Source of the DNA: Brasenia schreberi
Taxonomy: Eukaryota; Streptophyta; Magnoliopsida; Nymphaeales; Cabombaceae
DNA length: 64,000 nucleotides
Direction of reading: 5' to 3'
Assembly: GCA_036023115.1 (NCBI GenBank)
Contig: JAYKKT010000046.1
Span: 5,532,501 to 5,596,500 of the forward strand
Shown here piece by piece: positions 48,061 to 64,000 of this stretch. The number at the start of each line of letters is the position of its first letter. Position 1 is the stretch's first letter. The notes below the pieces were generated by a model. That model did not search any database, was not told the DNA's origin, and worked only from the letters and a program-made list of their open reading frames with translations. The position numbers and the translations under genes were made by a program.

Positions 48061-51000
48061 GGTGGTTTCGGATGGTTAGATGTAGGATGCCGAGAGAACG
48101 AGGAGAAAGAAGATCGCTAAAGCGAGAGGCCTACTCCCACAACGTTTTTAAGCTAAACCATGTGGTTTCCGATGGTTAGCTTAGGCTTCTTGCTTTGAGC
48201 AATCTTCTTTCTCCTCGTTCTTGGCGTCCTACATTGGCTATCGTTGGTTAGCTTATGCCGTGGATTACCGTTGGTGGTTAGAATGAGATTGGAAGAATAT
48301 CATTTCACGAATGGTAATCCGCACCATAGCTTAAAAATGTAGGATGCCAAGAACGATAAGAATGAGATTGGAAGAACAGCATTTCGAGGAGAAGGAAGAT
48401 CCATCTTACGTATCTACTCGTGGATGGGTTATGCATGCAATGGCCTTAATTGGTTTTGGTCATTTTTTTCTCTGTTTCATTCTGAATGGCAAGCTAGTTG
48501 TAGGCAGAGCTTTACTAAATTGGTATTGCTTTCATCTTTTGACGTGAGGTAATTGCACCTAAAGGAGGGATTCTTTGATTTGTTGTTACTTGTTTCCGTG
48601 TAGATTACCATTAGTGAAATGCATACCATTGGCATGGTCCCCAAGGTCCGTAACCAACAGGGCTGACTCAAAATGATATTCCAATAGAACGTTAGTATTA
48701 ATACACATGATATTGCTAAATGCTAGCACCAATAAGTTAACGTGAATATGAGATGTTACATAGGTAAATGAGTCCATTTGAATCTCTAAGTCGTACCAGG
48801 AGAACCATTAGTTCAACTCATACTACTACCCAAATTTTAGAATTTACATCGAAGGGGTCAGATCGGCTCTCCAAAATAGTTAGGAACATCTTCGCTGCCT
48901 TAAACTCGGGAACAGCTCTTTTGAATATTAAAATGTCACATTGGATTTTGGTCTAGCTGCCCCAATCAAATTTTTGATTTGATCACTAATTAGGCCACGA
49001 TTGCGGTACTAACTACATCACATCTGCTGTCCTCATTTTATTGCCAAAACAGTCTCTAGTATGGTTTTCCGTGCTCCTTAATTCCCCTTCCATTTATTCT
49101 GAAAACAAACAAATGAATAGGGCCGTTCATTGCAAGTGTTAAGGAGGCTCCTTGTGGTAACCTTTCAAATTTAGGAACATCATGTAGTTCTCTTTTCCAG
49201 TCCATATAAAACCATAGATGTACTAAACAAAATAAATCCATCCATCCAATCACTCTGTCAAAACCCAAGAAATCGTAGCAAGATGACAGCTCTTTTGTGT
49301 TCGATTTGGAGGATCTCCACCTTCCTTTTTGTTTTCTCGTTGTATTTCATCCCTAATTTTGACCCTTGTTGATCATATTTACTCAATTTTCATACTTTTT
49401 TTCAATTAGTGTTAAGTTCATCAGAAATGAAATTCTCGACAAACATCTTGTTGAATACATGAAGTAGCGGTGTTGTTCGTTTAAATGGAAGAGGGATGTC
49501 ACAGAATCAGTACCGTTATCAGGTTCAGTCTGCTATTTGTGTCAATTCTTTTAATGGTTTTGTGATTCGTTTGCTTTTAATCCTCTCAACATGTGACTGT
49601 TGGTAGTTGTTTTTTCTTAAGAGAAGCATTCCTGTTTTCTCATCGATCATTTGGACGGAATATATTCCAGAGTAGTGAACTTCGTTTTATGCTAAACCAT
49701 TTTCCTAGTGTCAATGACCACTAGCGATAGGCATGAAAGAACAGCCTTTTGAGGGGAGGAGTAAAAACAGATCCATCTTAACCTTATTTGGTTTAGATAT
49801 AGAAACATTTATTTTACTGGTGAGTGAAACCCTCTCCATTTGATTAGTAAGCACTTGGGCCGATACTATTTTTAGTTTTTTCAAGAATATGAAAATGCTG
49901 AGGAAAACATGCTACAAATCTACAATCATAGGTTAGTACAATCACGGTTACCTTTTTGTTTTATAGCACAGTTACCACGTTTGAGAAATCACAGATTGAT
50001 GAATGGGCAAACTTACATTTCATGATATATCTGTTGTTCGGTAAGATTCACCACCAAGGTCATTGTTGGTGATTGCAACATACAAGTTATTCACCATGGA
50101 CTGGTATGCTTCTGAGAGTGCAACTACTACCTGTCGAGTTCAATATTGTTTCAAACGCATTCACATAACCGTAAGCAGCTTCATGTAACATCCTCAAACC
50201 TGCTTTATAATCCTGTCGCACCACTTACCCTTTTTCCCCTGAAGATTTGTTTTATCTCGGCATGCATCAGCTGTAGAATCTATTTCTTCTCTTCGATTTC
50301 TGTTAATACTCTTTTAACATTGATCTTGCAGGTCCGCTGGAAAAGTTACTACAAGAATCTTCTCCTGTTAGCTTACCAAAGCTTTGGCGTTGTATATGGT
50401 GACTTGAGCACATCTCCGCTTTATGTTTACAAGAGTGCTTTCTCTGGAAGGTTGCGCCAGTATCAAAGTGAAGTAATCTATGGTGTCCTTTCCCTAATAT
50501 TTTGGACCTTAACAGTAACGCCATTATTCAAATATGTCTTCATTGTATTGTCTGCAGATGACAATGGTGAAGGTGCGTAAATGCTAAGATAAACTATGCA
50601 GATTGGTGCTGTTCTGTTTTCCTTTTCCTTTCTTCTTTTTCTTAAGTAGTAGTTCAAAACTTGCAGGAGGAACATTTTCTTTATACTCGCTGCTCTGCAG
50701 ACATGCAAAAATAAGTCTACTACCTAATCAGCAAGCGGCTGACGAGGACCTCTCAACATACTACAAAAATGGTCATTCAAGCACAACAGTAGGTGCTTCT
50801 CCCTTGAGAAGTTTTCTTGACAAGCACAAAAAATTCAGGACATGCTTGCTCATTGCAGTTCTGTTTGGTGCATGCATGGTGATTGGTGATGGTGTTCTTA
50901 CTCGTGCAATATCAGGTGCGACAACAATTCAGTCTACTCATGAACTTTATGTTGCCCTTGACTTTTTATTGTAATCCCTTGATCTCAGTAAGTTTGATCA

Positions 51001-52901
51001 ATTCCTTGTGTGAAAAATGAATGTGGTTGCAGTTCTATCATCAGTTTCCGGGGGCCAAGTTCGTGCCAAAAATTTAGATGATGGTTGGTATTGCTCTTCC
51101 TTAATTTATCTGCTAACAGTTTTACCATTCTGTATATGAACCATCAATCACATTCTTGTTGATTAGAAGCTTTATGGCTTTACCAGTTTAGAATTTTGTT
51201 TTCTCCCATTTTTGTAGGCCAATTCTCTCTGGAAAAAGTTATTCTCAGTATGTATGTATATGTATATATATAACGTTTCATCAGTTTGTTGCAAAAGTAG
51301 TTTCATATTAGGGATTTGCCATGGAAGAAATTGCATCATGGGTAACAAGAAGCACATCTGGAAGACTTTATCTCTTACCAGCTCATTACTGAATTGATGT
51401 ACCCGTACCAGTTCATTAATCTGGATCCACCTTCAAAATCAGCAGTCTTAAAAAGTATAGGAGGCTGGATTACAAGTAGTTTGACAGCTATTGTAAATAT
51501 GTTTCAGTCATTAACTTTAGATGGTTGGTCTACCTTAGATTTCACCGGCATGATCAAGTAAATGCATTCTAGCTCTTCTTCATGCATGTACATGCTAATC
51601 AGTAACGTCTTTTGGGTTTAGCTTGTTTTGCATTGATTGTGCTAGCTCTATCAGATTTACGTGATACTCACGAACAGTGTCCTAATACGTAGGTGAGGTG
51701 GTTATTATTGCCTGTGTTCTGCTTGTTGGACTCTTCGCTTTGCAGCATTGTGGCACTCACAAGGTTGCTTTTATGTTTGCACCGATTATAATTGTTTGGC
51801 TCTTCTCCATTGCCTCTATTGGAATATACAATATAATTTACTGGAATCCCAGAATATTCCATGCACTCTCGCCAATGTACATCTACATGTTCTTTAAAGA
51901 CACTGGAAAAGATGGTTGGATTTCTCTTGGAGGAGTACTGCTTTGCATAACAGGTAGGTCCGAGCTTGAAGCTTCCACTGGTTATTTCTGGTGGTTTTGT
52001 TATTTTCTCCGTTTGTGTCAATGATTTATGAACAATTTAGTCCGAATCTTTTCCAATTGAATTAGGAGCTGAAGCTATGTTTGCCGATCTTGGTCACTTT
52101 ACAAGTTCCTCAATAAGGGTATGACTATAAGCTTTCTTCTTTATGTTGATCTAAAGATGGAAATGGTTTATGAATGTGGTGCTGAGGGTAATTGTGTTTG
52201 TGCTGCCAATAGAATGCTTTCATAGTTTGAACCATCCAAATATGGTTTCCTATACTGATCTTGGATGAATGAAACAAGCAAGATAGACTATGAATTTGGT
52301 TTCTTTATGTAGCCGTTTAGCTGATGACTGTTTATAACCTTTTTTATTTGCAGCTTGCATTTAGTGCCGTCATATATCCATGTTTAGTGTCGCAATACAT
52401 GGGTCAGGCTGCTTTTCTTTCAAAAAATTTCTCTGAGATGCCATTTGCCTTTTATAATTCTGTTCCAGGTATGGTTCGCTGTATGGCTGTAGGAATTCAA
52501 GTGTTTATTTTTTCCCTGCTTGTTTCTCTGCGGAACCTATTTAGTTTACAACTAGCTGATTGCTCATGTTCTATTTGCTTTTCCAGAAGCTGTATTTTGG
52601 CCAGTTTTCATCGTGGCCACCTTAGCAGCCATAGTTGCCAGTCAGGCTGTTATATCTGCTACATTTTCAATTATCAAACAGTGTCATGCGTTGGGTTGCT
52701 TTCCCCGTGTCAAGGTTGTCCACACATCAAGGTGGATCCGTGGACAGGTTTACATTCCAGAGGTCAACTGGATTCTCATGGTCATCTGTCTCGCGACCAC
52801 AATCGGTTTTCGTGACACTACTCTTATTGGGAATGCATACGGTTAGTGGTGCTTTTGTCTATTATTTTTCTATCTATTTTATGTGGTGAGAAGCCTCTTC
52901 T

Positions 52902-52962
<61 letters not shown>

Positions 52963-54158
52963 GTGTGTAATTGAACTAGTGGAGATGGGGCTCGTTGGTG
53001 AAATGATTGATATGTCCATGATCTCTCATCTCTTTTCATCCTCAAGAAAATCTTCCATTTGTTTCAACTGTAGGTATTGCCTGCATTACCGTGATGTTTG
53101 TGACAACTTGGCTCATGACTTTGGTCATTGTCTTTGTATGGCAAAAGTCGTTCATATATGCAATCATCTTCTTACTGTTGTTTGGGTCAATTGAGGCCAT
53201 GTATTTCTCATCATCAATTATGAAGGTCCGTCAGGGAGGCTGGGCACCATTGGTGTTGTCTGGTGTATTTGTGGTAGTTATGTATGTGTGGAACTACGGC
53301 ACACGGCGCAAGTATCTTTTTGACCTGCAAAACAAGGTGTCAATGAAATGGATCTTGACACTTGGCCCGAGCCTCGGCATCGTTCGTGTTCCTGGTGTTG
53401 GTTTAATCTACACTGAGCTTGTCACAGGGGTACCAGCCATCTTCTCCCACTTCGTCACCAATCTGCCGGCCTTCCACCAAATTCTAGTCTTCATCTGTGT
53501 GAAATCTGTCCCCGTGCCTTTCGTGCCCCCCGAGGAACGTTACCTTGTAGGCCGTATTGGCCCGAAAGCTTATAGGATGTATCGTTGTATTGTCAGATAT
53601 GGTTACAAGGATGTGCCCGGGGATGATGACAACTTTGAGAATCAGCTCGTGATGAGCATAGCAGAATTCATCGAAATGGAGGTGGAGAAGTTGCAAGCCG
53701 GCAGTTGTGAAGGGTCTATTGACAGGGGCATGGCTGTCGTTCATCCTACCGGCAGACTCGATGCAACCTTAGTGTTGTCTGAAGTAGAAGATGAAGATGC
53801 GACAACCACAATTGGCAGCAGCAAGTCTGAAACACTTCGAAGTCTGCAGTCACTGTATGATCAGGAATCAACACATTCGGGCCTTAGAAGACGGGTGCGA
53901 TTCGAGCTGCCTCGTGCAGCCACCATGGATCCTCTGGTGAAGGAAGAATTGACCGAGCTGATCGAGGCCAAGGAAGCGGGTGTGGCATACATAATGGGCC
54001 ACTCATACATCAAAGCTAGGAGAACATCATCATTTATAAAGAAGTTTGCCATCAACGTTGCATATTCATTTTTGAGAAAGAACTGTCGCCGACCCGCAGT
54101 GGCTTTGAACATTCCTCATATAAGTCTCATAGAGGTTGGAATGATTTACTATGTCTAG
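47899..54158 (+). CDS. KUP/HAK/KT potassium transporter
   Basis: K+ uptake transporter with about 12 membrane segments and a cytosolic C-terminal tail; 783 aa with first exon 47899-47940 ([14 protein letters not shown]) or 778 aa with the alternative 49496-49522 (MSQNQYRYQ). Common exons: 50332-50572, 50667-50915, 51033-51083, 51693-51953, 52066-52118, 52354-52468, 52587-52841, 53074-54158. All phases join. Landmarks are [104 protein letters not shown] and the typical end [16 protein letters not shown]. It resembles the KUP3/KUP4/KUP10 group; the exact subgroup is uncertain. One odd point: the near-invariant GVLTPAIS block reads GVLTRAIS (CGT at 50902-50904), and SGLQVR reads SGGQVR. Otherwise the gene looks intact. 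Confidence 0.93.
48081..48400. repeat. Inverted and direct repeats between the two KUP first exons
   Basis: atgtaggatgccgagagaac plus gaggagaaagaagat (about 48081-48114) is inverted at about 48202-48234. The loop contains aaccatgtggtttcc and its near copy. A third form of the arm (atgtaggatgccaagaacga) lies at 48338, and gaatgagattggaagaa occurs twice (about 48281 and 48360). The structure suggests a foldback transposon. Confidence 0.65.
49130..49660 (+). promoter_or_regulatory. Proximal KUP promoter and first exon (copy 2)
   Basis: Homologous to 47515-48060, offset about 1.58 kb. The TATATAA and CACGTG of copy 1 are lost here, but ccatataaaacc gives a TATAAA at 49205-49210, where copy 1 has ccatacaaaacc. 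The exon 49496-49522 keeps the ATGTCA...CAG|GTT frame. An out-of-frame ATG 11 bp upstream (49485) could interfere with its translation. Confidence 0.6.
52903..52966. repeat. (TA)n(TG)n microsatellite in KUP intron
   Basis: TA then TG tracts in the intron before the last exon. Confidence 0.95.
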
Positions 54159-55702
54159 GAATTATTTTTGTCTGCCAGCATAGAATTCCTACTATAGGAT
54201 TAATGGTCTCTGGCAAGCTGCCTTGTGGACCTTCATCTAATGCAATCTGCAAGCAAATGGAAGCTTGCGACTAGTTTGAATGTAAAGGATGCTCGCTCTA
54301 ATCATGTGTCCAAGAAGATGGTGACATATAGTGTTCGATGGTGCATGCTCTTCCATAAAGGTTTCGAGTTCTTGTTCTGGTTGGCAAGGCGAGTATAACG
54401 ATTATCTTTGGTTCTTTCCCTTTTTGTTATTCTTCAGGTCCGATGTATTCCAATTAACGCAGTAATCAAATCGTGCTGTATGATGTTGCAAGATGTTCAT
54501 GGACTCTCTCTTTCTCTCTCTTCTTATATATATATATATATGGTAAAACACTTAAGTACTAACAAATCTAAATAAATATCAACGATTAGATTACTTTATT
54601 CACATAAACATTTTTTGTTTTCTAAATTGAAATTTCAACAACTCATCATCTTTGATTGCCCCCTCTTTATCAAAGTGTGTATCTCCTCTCTCTCTCTTGT
54701 GGTGATTATTTATACACATGCATATGCATACACTTGTAATCCATCTCGATGCAAAAGCATCTCAAAATTCAAAATGTCGCAATGGATCAATGATTGATAA
54801 ATCATCTTTTTTCATGTTAAGTCACTTATCCAAAATGCATTGCTTTGATAAAATCATATATATATATATATACACACGTGTGTCATAAAAATCACTTGGA
54901 AAAAGTATTTCTTGTGAAGTGTGATTCTAAGCACATGTATGAGGTTCTATTAATCAAATTTTGAGAGAGAGAGTGTCTGACATGAGCGGCGCCATATGAT
55001 CAAATAAAGGAACATAACTACATAAGCTAGTTGTTGGATAACAACCTGGGCTTCTGCTAAATTTACGTTTGAGCACTTCACTTTCAATAACAAGCTGCTG
55101 ATCCTATCTTGCAGCATTAATCTGAAGCTTATGGGTTAAGATATAGAACCAATGAGGAAGCTGACAACTACACAAACCAAAGCGCTTTGTACGACCACCA
55201 TCGAAAGGACAAAAATGGGGTTCCCCAAGAATGATATTGAAATTCATAATCCTCGTAACCGATCAGAATAAATACCAGAAATTCTCGAACCGAACTAAGG
55301 CAGTAGCATTTCAGCGTTCTCAGTGAGTCAACTTTTGACACATTAATTTCATTTATGCAGAACCACCATCAAAACGAAAACCAAAGAGTCTTCTCCCACA
55401 CTAGCTGGCATCGGTAGTGTGGATTCTTAGCCATCATTCTGATCTATCTTGGTCATACCCTTCACTGCCTGGAAATTAAGCTGTAGAGACGGACATCTCA
55501 GCAAGCTTTTTAAGCATTATCTGTTGCCCCGAGCATACAAAAGTCTGCACATGAAAGTGTCTGTGACCAAGAAATGATCCATCATATGTTGCTACCGCAT
55601 GTTATTGCACTTCCACATAATATGATCAGCATGAGGCAGAATGAGGGCGACCTTGACTTTAATGAGTAAAAATTTCCCTGAGCCGTTACTTTGGGAACCT
55701 AG
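54159..55702. other. Convergent intergenic region between KUP and RF1 genes
   Basis: Holds the 3' ends of two genes facing each other. TA tracts occur at about 54,525 and 54,860. No further gene is seen. Confidence 0.5.
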
Positions 55703-63471
<7,769 letters not shown>

Positions 63472-64000
63472 CTGAAAGTTCCAAACCGTTAATATCAATA
63501 TCATGATAAGATTGGGAGGCACTGCCAGCTTATGATATGAAAGTTTCTCAAAGGACAACTTAAAAATTTTCAAAGCTAACATTTGGAAAATTTTAATGCT
63601 TGAATCATTCGAACATGTCTTGTAAGTCTCTTATGGTTTTATGCACTTCTTCAGGGTAACTAATGAGAGTACTTTATTGCCAAGAAAAGCACCAACATGT
63701 GGTCTTACTGGTTTAGGAGAGGCATAGAACCAGTCTTGAAGGATGTTCTTTGGAGAATTTTGAAGAGAAAAAGAGTGTCTATTATGTAAATCATCCTTAC
63801 AAAGGACTCATGAGGGGTTTGAGTAGGAACAAATATGGGAGCACCACTGATCATTTGTTATCAATATCAACCTACACCAAGGATCAGCATGAGCCATATC
63901 CTGATAATCATGGAGATGTCAAATTTACAATTAATACAAAGTACGTAAAACAATAAGTGATGTCATTCAATTGAGCAAATATATCAAAGTGAATGAGACC
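63472..64000. other. RF1 intron running off the window
   Basis: No RF1 exon is recognised here; the previous exon (expected to carry GGDEA) must lie further right. A 68-codon plus-strand frame at 63750-63956 is not similar to anything I know. Confidence 0.5.

Noticed and set aside
63750..63956. Plus-strand 68-codon frame
   Set aside because: No recognised similarity, no splice context, and it lies antisense in the RF1 intron at the window edge.

Overview
This window is nuclear DNA of a flowering plant. The evidence is plant-type multi-exon genes with GT-AG introns, plant-only families (an ERF group VII factor with a Met-Cys start, an NPH3/RPT2-like BTB protein, a KUP/HAK/KT potassium transporter, an APG3-type organellar release factor), AT-rich introns and intergenic DNA, many (CT)n/(CA)n/(TA)n microsatellites, RTE-type LINE remnants, tRNA-derived SINEs and hAT-like elements. 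The species cannot be named from the sequence.

Layout. 1-6.2 kb is repeat-rich intergenic DNA with a GC-rich island of unknown origin at 2.95-4.13 kb. 6.49-7.34 kb (+) is a two-exon group VII ERF. 7.3-13.7 kb is intergenic and holds SINEs and a hAT-type element with a perfect 8-bp target duplication. 13.72-14.10 kb is a broken 3' fragment of dephospho-CoA kinase. 14.65-17.96 kb (-) is an eight-exon peptidyl-tRNA hydrolase. 18-20.3 kb is intergenic, with an RTE fragment and a 5S rRNA-derived pseudogene that has an internal 32-bp tandem duplication. 20.33-22.07 kb (+) is a frameshifted, 5'-truncated subtilase. 22.73-27.30 kb (-) is a seven-exon FAHD1-type acylpyruvase whose promoter and start codon lie in an apparently identical 424-bp tandem duplication. 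29.38-31.91 kb (-) is ribosomal protein eL18. 33.34-34.67 kb (+) is a GTP cyclohydrolase II (RIBA) gene fragment. 37.17-42.93 kb (-) is an NPH3-like gene whose 3-kb first intron holds a foldback repeat and an RTE LINE. 47.90-54.16 kb (+) is a KUP potassium transporter with two duplicated candidate first exons and promoters. 55.70-63.47 kb (-) is the 3' part of an organellar release factor 1 gene that runs off the right edge; its last intron contains a second hAT-like element with a perfect 8-bp target duplication.

The genes are independent eukaryotic transcription units, not an operon. Three (peptidyl-tRNA hydrolase, release factor 1, eL18) belong to translation, but nothing shows that they are linked in function here. 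I assigned exons by reading frame, family similarity from memory and splice-site phase. For the seven genes read as intact, all exon phases sum to open frames. The most interesting structures are the duplicated first exons and promoters of the KUP gene, the duplicated promoter and start codon of the acylpyruvase gene, the 5S-derived pseudogene, and the two hAT-like insertions. I found no CRISPR array, no full-length tRNA gene and no intact transposase.
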